Assembly (NCBI GenBank): GCA_045655805.1 | Contig: JAZOPZ010000017.1 | Location: 1 to 50,938, forward strand | Reading direction: 5' to 3' | DNA: 50,938 nt | DNA from: UBA11475 sp045655805 | GTDB taxonomy: Bacteria > Bacillota > Clostridia > Christensenellales > Borkfalkiaceae | Part shown: positions 40,539 through 49,179 of the stretch, piece by piece | Position numbering within the stretch: the stretch's first letter is position 1 | How the letters are laid out: each line of letters starts with the position of its first letter | Notes under the pieces: generated by a model | Seen by the model: the letters and a program-made list of their open reading frames with translations, nothing else | What the model was told of the DNA's origin: nothing | Databases searched by the model: none | Program-made: the position numbers and the translations under genes

Positions 40539-42311
40539 TTAGAGTTTACGCTTTTTAATGTTTAAATCGTTAATTTCTTTTGCAATTTGTTTGCGAACTT
40601 CAGTTGAAGTTTCGCTTTTATACATTTGGGCTAGCGACTTAATTTTTTTATCTATCATAGCCACTTGTAAAGAGTTTACGCAATCGGTGAAAAATCTTTC
40701 CTTATCAAGCCCTTTATTCTCGGTCATTTCAAGTTTTAAGATTTCACTAACTTCTGCTTGTAAGTCCTCGGGCGCTAAATCAAACACTAAATTTGGCTTA
40801 ACGCTTTCACCACGAGCGCTTTCTTCTAAAACATAATTTTTAATAAATGCGCCGACTTTAGTAGAAAAATAAATTTTTTCAAGTTCGACTGCGCTAGTGT
40901 AAGGTTTGCCGAATAAGTAGGAGTACGCTACGAACCTTTCTGCCGTAAGCAACTTGTCCCCCAAAATATCTTCGGTAATAACGACGGTTTCTGGCACTTC
41001 AAAAGCAGGTGCATTTATACCTAAAAGTTCCCTCTTTAAAGACTCGTAAGTAATGCCCGTCATATCACGAACGGATTTTAACAAGTCTTCCTTTTCGCTT
41101 TCAGAATCACTAGTTGCAATGACTTTTAGAGCCTCTTTGATAAACTTACGCTTCTCATCAACCTTTGATAAATCAAAAGTTCGTTTTAATATATCAATCT
41201 TAAAGTCGATTAAAAGTTTTGCGTCGGCAATTAAATCTTCATACGCCTTTTTGCCTTGCTTTTTGATTACGTCGTCGGGATCGCAACCGTCAGGGAGCGA
41301 AACTACCTTTACGTCTAACCCTTCGTCTTTTAAGATTTCAAGGCCACGGATAGACGCTTTTTGCCCTGCAAAGTCGCCGTCGTAACTAATGTAAACCTCG
41401 TTAGAAAAACGCTTTATTATACGCGCTTGATCTTTGGTAAGCGCCGTACCCATACTTGCAACGACGTTTTCAAACCCAGCCTCTACTAAAGAAATTACGT
41501 CCATATGACCTTCAACGATAATAACGTTTTTAATGCCCGTTTCGTTTTTAGCCTTTTTTAGGTTGTTAAGATTAAATAACGTTTTGCCTTTTGAGAACAC
41601 CATAGTCTCACGCGTGTTAACGTATTTACCTACGTCTTTGCGATTATCTATAATTCTGCCACAAAAAGCCACTACGTTGCCGAATTGGTCTATTACGGGA
41701 ATAATAAGCCTTCCTGCTAAAGCGTCGTAATACCTATCGTTTTTGACGCCTACGGCCCCGCTATCAACCATATCTTTACGGCTATATCCTTTACTGTCCA
41801 AATACGCTACGAGCCCGTCGTACCCCGTTGAAGCGCCTATACCGAACTTGTTTAAGGTTTCTGGCTTTAAGCCACGCTTGTTTATATATTCAATATGTTT
41901 ATCGCACGCCCCCGAACGCAAATTACTTGCGTAATAGCGAGCAGAATCTTTTAAAATTTCAAGAAGAACTTTCTTTTTTGCCTTTTGTTCTTTAATCTTT
42001 TCGTCTTGCGCCGTGATAGACGGTATTTCCATACGAGCGTTTTCTGCTAAAAGTTTAACCGCATCGAAAAAATCAAGCGATTCAATCTCTTGCACGAACC
42101 TTATTACGTCGCCTGCCTTATGGCAACCGAAACAGTAATAAAATTGGTCGATTGGATTTACACAAAAAGACGGCGTTTTTTCGTGATGAAAAGGACATCT
42201 GCCCCAAAAATTACCACCACGAGATTCAAGTGGCATATACTTTGAAACAACTTCAACTATATCCGACTTGGCTTTAAGTTCGTCTAAAAATCTATTGTCG
42301 AACCCTTTCAT
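40539..42311 (-). CDS. dnaG: DNA primase DnaG
   Basis: Makes RNA primers at the replication fork. 590 residues. CHC2 zinc finger with Cys39, His42, Cys60 and Cys63; primase core; Toprim domain with IVEGHMDVISLVEAGFENV (Glu) and SYDGDFAG (DxD-like); C-terminal helicase-binding domain, divergent as usual. The start is 12 bp after the dgt stop. Part of the macromolecular-synthesis operon. Confidence 0.97.
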   Translation of the reverse strand: MKGFDNRFLDELKAKSDIVEVVSKYMPLESRGGNFWGRCPFHHEKTPSFCVNPIDQFYYCFGCHKAGDVIRFVQEIESLDFFDAVKLLAENARMEIPSITAQDEKIKEQKAKKKVLLEILKDSARYYASNLRSGACDKHIEYINKRGLKPETLNKFGIGASTGYDGLVAYLDSKGYSRKDMVDSGAVGVKNDRYYDALAGRLIIPVIDQFGNVVAFCGRIIDNRKDVGKYVNTRETMVFSKGKTLFNLNNLKKAKNETGIKNVIIVEGHMDVISLVEAGFENVVASMGTALTKDQARIIKRFSNEVYISYDGDFAGQKASIRGLEILKDEGLDVKVVSLPDGCDPDDVIKKQGKKAYEDLIADAKLLIDFKIDILKRTFDLSKVDEKRKFIKEALKVIATSDSESEKEDLLKSVRDMTGITYESLKRELLGINAPAFEVPETVVITEDILGDKLLTAERFVAYSYLFGKPYTSAVELEKIYFSTKVGAFIKNYVLEESARGESVKPNLVFDLAPEDLQAEVSEILKLEMTENKGLDKERFFTDCVNSLQVAMIDKKIKSLAQMYKSETSTEVRKQIAKEINDLNIKKRKL

Positions 42312-42323
42312 TATATCTCCGTA

Positions 42324-43319
42324 CTAATACTTCCAATTTTTTGGAATAAAAATTTCGTTAAACAATGCTACAGCGTACCTATCAGTCATACTAGAAAGAT
42401 AATCGCAAATAACTTGGTCTTCGCCAAAAAGTTTTAAATTTTCCTTTTGTCTTTCAGGTAGACGGCTTAAATCAGCGCGATAATAATCGTAAAGTGCCGT
42501 AAGCATACGCTCCGCTTTAATTTCTTCGCCACGGGCCTTGTCCGAACTATAAACTTGCTCAAACATAAACGCGCGTAGTTTTTTTGTTGCATCAAATACC
42601 GTAGGCTCCATTTCTACTTTATTTTTACCTTCGGACTGAACGGCGATAGCGCCTATCATAGTGTTTATACGGTCACGAGAAGTGTTCCCAAGAATTTGTA
42701 TAAGGTCCTTTGGCAAATCGTCTTGCGTAATAATTTTAGCCTCGATAGCGTCGTCAATATCGTGATTGATGTATGCAATCCAATCTGAAAAACTTACAGA
42801 CTTACCCTCTAATGTTGACGGCGAAAGTTTCATTTTATGATTTACTATACCGTCACGCACTTCTTTAGTAAGGTTAAGCCCTTGTCCGTCGTTTTCCAAC
42901 ACTTCAACCACTCTTTTAGACTGAATATTATGTTCAAATCCGTTAGGAGAAAGTTTGTTTAATATTCTTTCACCCGAATGACCGAACGGCGTATGACCTA
43001 AATCGTGGCCAAGCGCTATTGCCTCCGTTAAATCTTCGTTTAAGGAAAGCGTACGGGCGATGCTCCTTGCAATTTGAGAAACGTCTAGCGTGTGCGTCAA
43101 CCTAGTGCGATAATGGTCGCCCTCCGGTGAATAAAATACTTGCGTTTTATTTTTTAATCTGCGGAAAGATTTGCTGTGAATAATCCTATCCCTGTCGCGC
43201 TGAAATTCCGTACGCATAGGACAAGAAACTTCTTCCTTATCCCTACCTGCAGTATCGACGGATTTTTTTGCGTAAGGAGATAAAAACATATCTTCCATTT
43301 TAAAGGTTTGTTCTTTCAT
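42324..43319 (-). CDS. dgt: Deoxyguanosinetriphosphate triphosphohydrolase-like protein (HD domain)
   Basis: 331-residue HD-superfamily dNTP triphosphohydrolase. The HD residues are in RLTHTLDVSQIARSIAR (His76) and ALGHDLGHTPFGHSGE (His105, Asp106). RDRDRIIHSKSFRRLKNKTQVF at the N-terminus is the family signature. Such enzymes control dNTP pools. First gene of the dgt-dnaG-rpoD-trmK-nif3-zinc ribbon-EamA-Dabb-IMPase operon. AGGTG lies before the ATG. Confidence 0.95.
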   Translation of the reverse strand: MKEQTFKMEDMFLSPYAKKSVDTAGRDKEEVSCPMRTEFQRDRDRIIHSKSFRRLKNKTQVFYSPEGDHYRTRLTHTLDVSQIARSIARTLSLNEDLTEAIALGHDLGHTPFGHSGERILNKLSPNGFEHNIQSKRVVEVLENDGQGLNLTKEVRDGIVNHKMKLSPSTLEGKSVSFSDWIAYINHDIDDAIEAKIITQDDLPKDLIQILGNTSRDRINTMIGAIAVQSEGKNKVEMEPTVFDATKKLRAFMFEQVYSSDKARGEEIKAERMLTALYDYYRADLSRLPERQKENLKLFGEDQVICDYLSSMTDRYAVALFNEIFIPKNWKY

Positions 43320-43455
43320 AAATCACCTTTAAGTAAATTTTTGTTAAACAACGGTATATTTAGCCGTTACACTTATATATACGAATTACTTGACCGTTTT
43401 TCCTTGTTATTTTTTAAATAATTTAAAAATATATTATATTATTTTTTGTCATCCC

Positions 43456-43484
43456 TTGAAATAATACTTTAGAAGTTGTATAAT
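43456..43484 (+). promoter_or_regulatory. Sigma-A promoter of the HAD phosphatase gene
   Basis: TTGAAA (43456-43461), 17-nt spacer, TATAAT (43479-43484), 22 bp before the start codon. Confidence 0.8.
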
Positions 43485-43506
43485 TAGGCAAATAGGAGAA
43501 CTACTG

Positions 43507-44304
43507 ATGCAAAACAATTCACCATATTGCTTATTTTTTGATTTTGACGAAACGATTTTTATCAATTATGAAGTTCCTAAAGCAACTGAACTCGCCATAA
43601 AAACAGCGCAAGCAAAAGGTTGTAAAGTGTATATGAACACGGGCAGAACTTATAATAGTATGATTAAAGAAATGGTCAAATCAACCGATATTGAATTCGA
43701 CGGATATTTGTGCTGTTTTAACACGATAGTCTTAAAAGGCGATAATAAACCCGCTTTGATAGGCAAACGCATGGGCAATAAAGAACTTATTGATTTCGTT
43801 GATTACTGTATAGAAAAGTCTTACTGGGGGACGATTGAAGTTGACGACGGAGATATATACACTATTGAACTTGAAGGCGACGTCGTTTATACGCCTGAAG
43901 AACTTGAGTTCCACCGCAAAAAAGCACTTGATTTTTTGTTGAACAAATCCATAGTAAAGTTCAACGTTTACCCACCACAGTCTAATAACTTTAATGCAGA
44001 CAATATTAAGAGCGCCGTAAAAGATTACCTTTGGATTGAAAAAGCGCGTGGATATGAAGGACACCACCCTGGTGAAGACAAGGGTACTTTGCTGAAAAAA
44101 TTTGCTGAAATTACAGGTTATGATTTTGATAAATTTATAGTTTTTGGCGATAGTGAAAACGACTTGGGCGCTTTTGAAGTGGCTAAAACTTCAGTAGCAA
44201 TGGCTTGTTCTGCACAAATTATTAAAGAAAAAGCAACCTACGTAGCAACAGAAAAAGAAGGCGTTGCACAGTATATAAACGAAGTATTGCTTAAAAAACT
44301 GTAA
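43507..44304 (+). CDS. Cof-type HAD-superfamily phosphatase
   Basis: 265-residue HAD hydrolase of the Cof/IIB group. Motif I is FFDFDETIF (Asp12 nucleophile, Asp14), motif II NTGRTYNS (Thr), and the motif III/IV region is KGTLLKKFAEITGYD with Lys followed by VFGDSENDLGAFE. The alpha/beta cap lies between about 80 and 185. Substrate is a small phosphorylated metabolite, unidentified. GGAG sits eight bases before the ATG. Monocistronic on the plus strand and divergent from dgt. Confidence 0.93.
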   Translation: MQNNSPYCLFFDFDETIFINYEVPKATELAIKTAQAKGCKVYMNTGRTYNSMIKEMVKSTDIEFDGYLCCFNTIVLKGDNKPALIGKRMGNKELIDFVDYCIEKSYWGTIEVDDGDIYTIELEGDVVYTPEELEFHRKKALDFLLNKSIVKFNVYPPQSNNFNADNIKSAVKDYLWIEKARGYEGHHPGEDKGTLLKKFAEITGYDFDKFIVFGDSENDLGAFEVAKTSVAMACSAQIIKEKATYVATEKEGVAQYINEVLLKKL

Positions 44305-44351
44305 ACCGTTTTAACTATGTACGGTGTCGTGAAATTTAACCAAAGCACTTT

Positions 44352-44379
44352 AAAAGGGGAGCAATCGCTCCCCTTTTTA
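44352..44379 (+). terminator. Terminator of the HAD phosphatase gene
   Basis: AAAAGGGGAGC / GCTCCCCTTTT, perfect 11-bp stem with a 4-base loop, T-run after. Confidence 0.92.
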
Positions 44380-44394
44380 TTGGCATTTACAAGC

Positions 44395-44422
44395 AAAAAA
44401 GACCCGCTATTTGCGAGCCTTT
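44395..44422 (-). terminator. Terminator of gap
   Basis: On the minus strand GGCTCGC, loop AAATA, GCGGGTC (two G.U pairs) and then TTTTTT. It ends 12 bp from the gap stop codon. Confidence 0.85.
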
Positions 44423-44433
44423 TAAGTTTAATA

Positions 44434-45453
44434 TTAAACGTTTGCGAAGTACTTAATGGTTCTAACCATTTGGCTGGTGTAAGAGTTTTCGTTATCGTAC
44501 CAAGAAACAACTTGTACTTGGTAGGTATCGTCATCAATCTTAGAAACCATAGTTTGGGTAGCATCGAAAAGTGAACCAAAGGTCATACCGATAACGTCTG
44601 AAGAAACGATTTCATCAGTATTGTAACCGAAAGATTCGGTTGCTTGAGCCTTCATAGCAGCATTGATGCCTTCAACGGTAACGTCTTTACCCTTAACAAC
44701 TGCGATAAGGATAGTGGTTGAACCGGTAGCGGTTGGAACACGTTGTGCAGCGCCAATGAGTTTGCCGTTGAGTTCAGGAATAACGAGACCGATTGCTTTT
44801 GCAGCGCCGGTGCTGTTAGGAACGATGTTTTGAGCGCCTGCTCTAGAACGACGTAAGTCACCCTTTCTTTGTGGACCGTCAAGAATCATTTGGTCACCGG
44901 TGTAAGCGTGAACGGTGGTCATGATACCAGATTGGATAGGAGCGTAGTCGTTAAGTGCTTTAGCCATAGGTGCTAAGCAGTTGGTGGTACAAGAAGCAGC
45001 TGAAATAACGGTGTCTTCTTTAGTTAAAGTGGTGTGGTTTACGTTGTAAACGATGGTAGGAAGATCTTTACCTGCTGGTGCAGAAATAACTACCTTTTTA
45101 GCGCCTGCGGTGATGTGTGCAGAAGCCTTTTCTTTAGAAGTATAGAAACCAGTACATTCTAAAACTACGTCAACGTCTAATGCACCCCAAGGGCAGTTAG
45201 CAGCGTCTTTTTCAGCGTAGATTTTGATTTCTTTGCCATCTACAATGATTGAATCTTCAGTAGAATCTACAGTGTGCCCCTTTGCAACGTAGTTACCTTG
45301 CATGGTGTCATACTTTAATAAGTGAGCGAGCATCTTTGGGCTGGTTAAATCGTTGATTGCTACTACTTCGTAACCTTCAGCACCGAACATTTGTCTGAAA
45401 GCTAAACGGCCGATACGGCCAAAACCGTTAATTGCAACTTTTACGTTTGCCAT
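44434..45453 (-). CDS. gap: Glyceraldehyde-3-phosphate dehydrogenase
   Basis: Glycolytic NAD-dependent enzyme, 339 residues. N-terminal Rossmann motif INGFGRIGRLAFR, catalytic Cys155 in SAASCTTNCLAP, His182 in TTVHAYTGDQ and the C-terminal WYDNENSYTSQMVRTI. Asp35 at the end of the second beta strand (INDL) favours NAD over NADP. Rare-looking only in being monocistronic: no cggR, pgk or tpi beside it, though fba is 1.4 kb away. GGAGG seven bases upstream of the ATG. High expression is expected from its strong promoter. Confidence 0.98.
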   Translation of the reverse strand: MANVKVAINGFGRIGRLAFRQMFGAEGYEVVAINDLTSPKMLAHLLKYDTMQGNYVAKGHTVDSTEDSIIVDGKEIKIYAEKDAANCPWGALDVDVVLECTGFYTSKEKASAHITAGAKKVVISAPAGKDLPTIVYNVNHTTLTKEDTVISAASCTTNCLAPMAKALNDYAPIQSGIMTTVHAYTGDQMILDGPQRKGDLRRSRAGAQNIVPNSTGAAKAIGLVIPELNGKLIGAAQRVPTATGSTTILIAVVKGKDVTVEGINAAMKAQATESFGYNTDEIVSSDVIGMTFGSLFDATQTMVSKIDDDTYQVQVVSWYDNENSYTSQMVRTIKYFANV

Positions 45454-45536
45454 TGTTTTTGTCCTCCAACAAAAATATTATTATTTTTTTATCATTTTAA
45501 TTAGGTTAAAGATAATCTCTATATCTAACCATAATA

Positions 45537-45565
45537 ATTATACTTAATTTAATGCCTTTAGTCAA
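45537..45565 (-). promoter_or_regulatory. Sigma-A promoter of gap
   Basis: TTGACT (45560-45565), 17-nt spacer, TATAAT (45537-45542) on the minus strand. An imperfect GGTTA...TAACC hairpin lies in the leader just downstream. Confidence 0.85.
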
Positions 45566-45627
45566 ACGATTTTCTTAAAAAAATCGCATAAACTATACAA
45601 TTTTAAAGTGGCTTTAAGCGTTTTTTA

Positions 45628-46743
45628 CTATTTTAAATTTTCAGGATTGAGTGGCAAAAGTTCTTCTGTAACGAACAAGCCGTTTTTACGGATTAAAACG
45701 TCGTCGAAATAAATTTCCCCACCACCGTATTCAGGCGTTTGAATAAGCACTAAATCCCAATGCACGGCTGAAACGTTTCCGTTATTAGCGTCGTCATAAC
45801 AACACCCTGGCGTAAAGTGTATTGAACCAGAGATTTTTTCGTCAAACAAAATGTCACCCATAGGTTTTACTATATATGGATTTACACCGATAGCAAATTC
45901 ACCAACGTATCTTGCACCTTCGTCGGTATCGAGTACGGCGTTTAATTTGTCTGTATAATTTGCAGTAGCGTTAACGATTTTACCGTTCTTAAACTCTAAA
46001 CGAACGTTTTCAAATTTAGTACCGTTTTCAACTGACGGAGCGTTATAAGTAATAACGCCGTTTACGCTATCTTTAACGGGGGCAGAGTATACTTCACCGT
46101 CAGGAATATTCATATGCCCCGAACATTTTTTACTGCCAATCCCCTTGATTGAAAAAGTTAAGTCGGTATCCTTTGCCACTATGCGAACTTTATCCGTTCT
46201 ATCCATAAGCGCTTTCAAAGCGTCCATTGCCCTATCCATTTTTGAATAGTCTAAATTGCAAACGGAAAAATAAAAATCTTCAAACGCGTCGGTAGAAGTA
46301 CCCGCTTGCGACGCCATACCTTGGTTTGGATATCTTAAAACTACCCACTTCGTCTTTTTTACGCGAAGTTCGTGATGAACGGGATGCGAATAGTATTTGC
46401 TTTCTATTTGCATTTTATCTTCAGGTACGTCGGCAAGTTCGTTGCAGTTTTCACCACCGCGAATACCTATGTAGGCATCCATTTCAGCCATACGGTATGC
46501 ATCGTACTTTGCTTTTAGTTCGGCGTACTCTTGACTATTGCCTAGCATAAGTTGACGAGTAACGCGATTGTCATAAATCTCTACGAAAGGATATCCCCCA
46601 ACCTTGTATACTTCTTTAACGATAGCGTTTACGAGCATATAGTCAATGCCCTTTGCTTCTATTAAAATCTTTTCACCTTTTTTGAGAGCAACTGAATAGT
46701 TAACTAAAACCTCGGCAAGGCGATTAATTCTTAAATCTTGCAT
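45628..46743 (-). CDS. M29 family aminopeptidase
   Basis: 371-residue metalloaminopeptidase of the AmpS/AmpT (M29) family. The metal-binding pattern is intact: Glu217 (PDGEVYSAP), Glu282 (VGEFAIGVNP), His309 (GSIHFTPG), and His328 with Asp330 (AVHWDLVL). LNAVLDTDEGARYVGEFAIG is the family core. Cytoplasmic, with no signal peptide; a peptide-recycling role is expected. Divergent from fba across 99 bp of upstream sequence (162 bp to the fba start). GGTG precedes the ATG. Confidence 0.95.
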   Translation of the reverse strand: MQDLRINRLAEVLVNYSVALKKGEKILIEAKGIDYMLVNAIVKEVYKVGGYPFVEIYDNRVTRQLMLGNSQEYAELKAKYDAYRMAEMDAYIGIRGGENCNELADVPEDKMQIESKYYSHPVHHELRVKKTKWVVLRYPNQGMASQAGTSTDAFEDFYFSVCNLDYSKMDRAMDALKALMDRTDKVRIVAKDTDLTFSIKGIGSKKCSGHMNIPDGEVYSAPVKDSVNGVITYNAPSVENGTKFENVRLEFKNGKIVNATANYTDKLNAVLDTDEGARYVGEFAIGVNPYIVKPMGDILFDEKISGSIHFTPGCCYDDANNGNVSAVHWDLVLIQTPEYGGGEIYFDDVLIRKNGLFVTEELLPLNPENLK

Positions 46744-46842
46744 AATATCACCATAAATCTAATTTTCTTAATCAAATTATACTCTAAACTTAAAATTTTA
46801 TAAAGTATTTTTGCGTAAATACTAAAAAATGTTTGAAAATTA

Positions 46843-46871
46843 TTGAAAAAACCAATAAATACTGTTATAAT
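46843..46871 (+). promoter_or_regulatory. Sigma-A promoter of fba
   Basis: TTGAAA (46843-46848), 17-nt spacer, TATAAT (46866-46871), 34 bp before the start codon. It shows that the in-frame ATG at 46843 is not the real start. Confidence 0.85.
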
Positions 46872-46905
46872 AGTTGAGAAAGATAAAAATTTGGAGGAGA
46901 AACCA

Positions 46906-47886
46906 ATGCCATTAGTAAACACTAAAAAAATGTTTGAACAAGCATACAAAAACGGTTATGCAATCGGCGCTTTCAACGTAAACAATATGGAAATCGTTCA
47001 AGGCATCACCGAAGCTTGTCAAGAAGTAAACGCACCTGTAATTTTACAAGTAAGTAAGGGCGCTAGAGCATACGCTAACCACACCTACCTTGTAAAACTC
47101 GTTGAAGCAGCAGTTAAGGAATGCCCAAATATTCCTATCGCTCTTCATTTAGACCACGGCCCTGATTTTGAAACCTGCAAATCTTGTATCGACGGTGGCT
47201 TCACCTCGGTTATGATTGACGGCTCGCACCTTCCTTTTGAAGAAAACATCGCTTTAACCAAAAAGGTTGTTGACTACGCACACGCTCACGGTGTTACCGT
47301 TGAAGGCGAACTCGGCACTCTTGCTGGTATTGAAGACGAAGTTTGCGTTGAAGCAGGTAACGAATCTTACACCAAACCTGAAGAAGTTATTGAATTCGTA
47401 AAAAGAACCGGCGTTGATAGTTTAGCAATCGCTATCGGTACTTCACACGGTGCTTATAAATTCACCCCTGAACAATGCACCGTTAACGAAGATGGTATTT
47501 TAGTACCACCTCCACTCCGTTTTGATATTTTAGAAGCAGTTTCTGCTGAACTTGGTGCTTTCCCTATCGTTTTACACGGTTCGTCTTCTGTTCCACAAGA
47601 ATACGTTAAGATGATTAACGAAAACGGTGGTAAAATGCCTAACGCTATTGGCGTTCCTGAATCACAACTTCGTAAGGCTGCTGAACTTTCAGTATGTAAA
47701 ATCAATATCGACTCTGACTTAAGACTCGCTATGACCGGTACTGTTAGAAAGTTCTTCAACGACAACCCTTCTAAGTTTGACCCAAGAGAATACCTTAAAC
47801 CTGCAAGAGCAAATATTAAGGAACTCGTTAAACACAAACTTATCAACGTATTAGGTTGCGCTGGCAAGGCTGACGAATGTCTTTAA
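46906..47886 (+). CDS. fba: Class II fructose-bisphosphate aldolase
   Basis: Zinc-dependent glycolytic aldolase, 326 residues from ATG 46906 (GGAGGAG seven bases upstream). Catalytic Asp83 and zinc His84 are in HLDHGPD; EGELGTLAG (Glu133, Glu135), IGTSHGAYKF (His) and VLHGSSSVP (His) supply the remaining metal and substrate residues. INIDSDLRLAMTG binds the phosphate. Highly expressed by codon choice: it is richer in C-ending codons (AAC, GAC, CAC, TTC) than neighbours. Own promoter and terminator. Confidence 0.97.
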   Translation: MPLVNTKKMFEQAYKNGYAIGAFNVNNMEIVQGITEACQEVNAPVILQVSKGARAYANHTYLVKLVEAAVKECPNIPIALHLDHGPDFETCKSCIDGGFTSVMIDGSHLPFEENIALTKKVVDYAHAHGVTVEGELGTLAGIEDEVCVEAGNESYTKPEEVIEFVKRTGVDSLAIAIGTSHGAYKFTPEQCTVNEDGILVPPPLRFDILEAVSAELGAFPIVLHGSSSVPQEYVKMINENGGKMPNAIGVPESQLRKAAELSVCKINIDSDLRLAMTGTVRKFFNDNPSKFDPREYLKPARANIKELVKHKLINVLGCAGKADECL

Positions 47887-47907
47887 GATTTAACTTTTAA
47901 TAAATAT

Positions 47908-47935
47908 AAAGAGCGACGCAAGTTGCTCTTTTTAT
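47908..47935 (+). terminator. Terminator of fba
   Basis: AAAGAGCGAC, loop GCAA, GTTGCTCTTT (one G.U) followed by TTATT, 22 bp after the stop. The loop is a GNRA tetraloop. Confidence 0.9.
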
Positions 47936-47986
47936 TGCCTAAATTTAATATTTATATCTACCATAATTACAAAAATTATTTTTTAG

Positions 47987-48015
47987 TTGAAAGTAAATTT
48001 ATTACGTGATATAAT
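47987..48015 (+). promoter_or_regulatory. Intact sigma-A promoter of the arabinofuranosidase pseudogene
   Basis: TTGAAA (47987-47992), 17-nt spacer, TATAAT (48010-48015), then AAGGA before the ATG at 48034. Expression signals survive although the gene is broken. Confidence 0.8.
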
Positions 48016-48033
48016 ACTTAAAAGGATTTTATT

Positions 48034-48452
48034 ATGGCGATAATCAAAATAAATACTTCAAAAAAACATAAGATTTCACCTTATCTTTATATGCAATTTA
48101 TGGAACCACTAGGCGTTGCTGATACTTCAGTTGATGCCGCGTGGGATTTTGCACGCTCGCAATGGTTTCCATCGGTTATCGACAAAGTTAAAGAACTTGC
48201 CCCACCTATGGTAAGGTTTGGTGGCTGTTTTGCGTCTTACTACCATTGGCGCGAGGCCGTTGGTGAAAAAAACTTCGCAAGCCTATGATAAATTACGCTT
48301 GGGGTGCCATATACCACAACCAAGTTGGTACACACGAATTTATAGACTTTTGTCGCCAAGTAAACGCTGAACCGTTTACTGTTGAGATTAAAAATAATTC
48401 AATTACCCTGCTCCCTGCTACCGTAGCAGTAGTTGAAATTGAATTTAACTAA
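48034..48452 (+). pseudogene. Alpha-L-arabinofuranosidase (GH51-type) remnant
   Basis: The first 80 codons read as the N-terminus of an alpha-L-arabinofuranosidase-like glycosidase (ISPYLYMQFMEPLGVAD, PPMVRFGGCFASYYHWREAVG) and then stop at TGA 48286. In the -1 frame the similarity goes on without a break: KLRKPMINYAWGAIYHNQVG, THEFIDFCRQVNAEP. It then jumps directly to FTVEIKNNSITLLP and ends VEIEFN, which looks like the C-terminal beta-strand end of the same enzyme. The catalytic middle, several hundred residues, is missing. The frameshift is in a run of seven A (48266-48272); eight A would restore the frame. So there is a one-base loss plus a large internal deletion. The fold of GH51 is known to need the deleted catalytic acids, so no activity is expected. 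Confidence 0.8.
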
Positions 48453-48471
48453 TAATTAACTAATAAACCAA

Positions 48472-48505
48472 AAATCCATTGCAATAGCCGTTGCAATGGA
48501 TTTTT
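48472..48505. terminator. Bidirectional terminator after the pseudogene
   Basis: AAATCCATTGCAA / TTGCAATGGATTT, perfect 13-bp stem, followed by TTTATT on the plus strand. It also serves the convergent signal peptidase gene. Confidence 0.92.
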
Positions 48506-48510
48506 TATTA

Positions 48511-49179
48511 CTATTCTATTTTTGGCGTATCAATTTCTTTTTGAGAAGATTTATCGTTTTGAGAGCGTAAAAACTCTTCAACTGCTTGTTTTTTGAGTTC
48601 TTCTTCCCTTAACTCACGCTGTTTTTGAGCCTGCAATACGGAGGCGCTTTTTACCGCCGTAATCAAGTGACAAACGACTAACCCGACGCATGGAATAAGC
48701 ACTAAAAACACTAAACCGGCGCCCGTCGTAAGCACGCGAGAAAGTTTAGTTAAAAAGGGCAATGTTTTAACGTATACGCCCTTTACCGATGACCTAGAAA
48801 TAGGTGCGTCAGCGCTAGGATTTGCGTCGCCTTTAGTGGTAATAGTGCCGTCAGAATTTTCTTCGACTATTCTATGCAAGATTAGAGCGTCGTTGCCCAC
48901 TACTTTACCCTCGTAGACGACGATATTGCCGTTTTCACCCACGATAAAGTCGTGATCTTCCCCGTTGACCATTTTTATTAAAACTACTGATTTAGGCTCG
49001 ATAACGGGTTTCATACTGCCCGTCTTTACGCTTGAAAATCCGTATCCAAAAAATGATAGTATTCTACCGCTTGCAAAACAAACGATTGCGTAAACGACAA
49101 GAGCAACGAACAAACCTAATAGCCCAAAAGTTATTGAATTTGAAACGATTTTGCGAGCCCGTGATTTTTGTTTAGACAT
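48511..49179 (-). CDS. Signal peptidase I, SipW/ER-like (S26B)
   Basis: Membrane-bound signal peptidase of 222 residues. Catalytic Ser55 is in VKTGSMKPVI, and the general base position is His102 in LILHRIVE rather than Lys, the mark of ER-type (SipW/SEC11) peptidases; Asp118 is in TTKGDANPSAD. Two membrane segments (about 14-45 and 150-175) flank the catalytic domain, with a charged, coiled-coil-like cytoplasmic tail (about 185-222). SipW-type enzymes usually process dedicated substrates such as TasA-like fibre proteins, none of which is in the window. Its first 8 nt overlap the end of the upstream coiled-coil gene, so the two are coupled. Confidence 0.9.
   Translation of the reverse strand: MSKQKSRARKIVSNSITFGLLGLFVALVVYAIVCFASGRILSFFGYGFSSVKTGSMKPVIEPKSVVLIKMVNGEDHDFIVGENGNIVVYEGKVVGNDALILHRIVEENSDGTITTKGDANPSADAPISRSSVKGVYVKTLPFLTKLSRVLTTGAGLVFLVLIPCVGLVVCHLITAVKSASVLQAQKQRELREEELKKQAVEEFLRSQNDKSSQKEIDTPKIE

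Noticed and set aside
48266..48290. Programmed -1 frameshift at A-AAA-AAC in the arabinofuranosidase remnant
   Set aside because: The site fits the slippery pattern, but the product would lack the catalytic core and no stimulatory structure is evident; decay is the simpler explanation.
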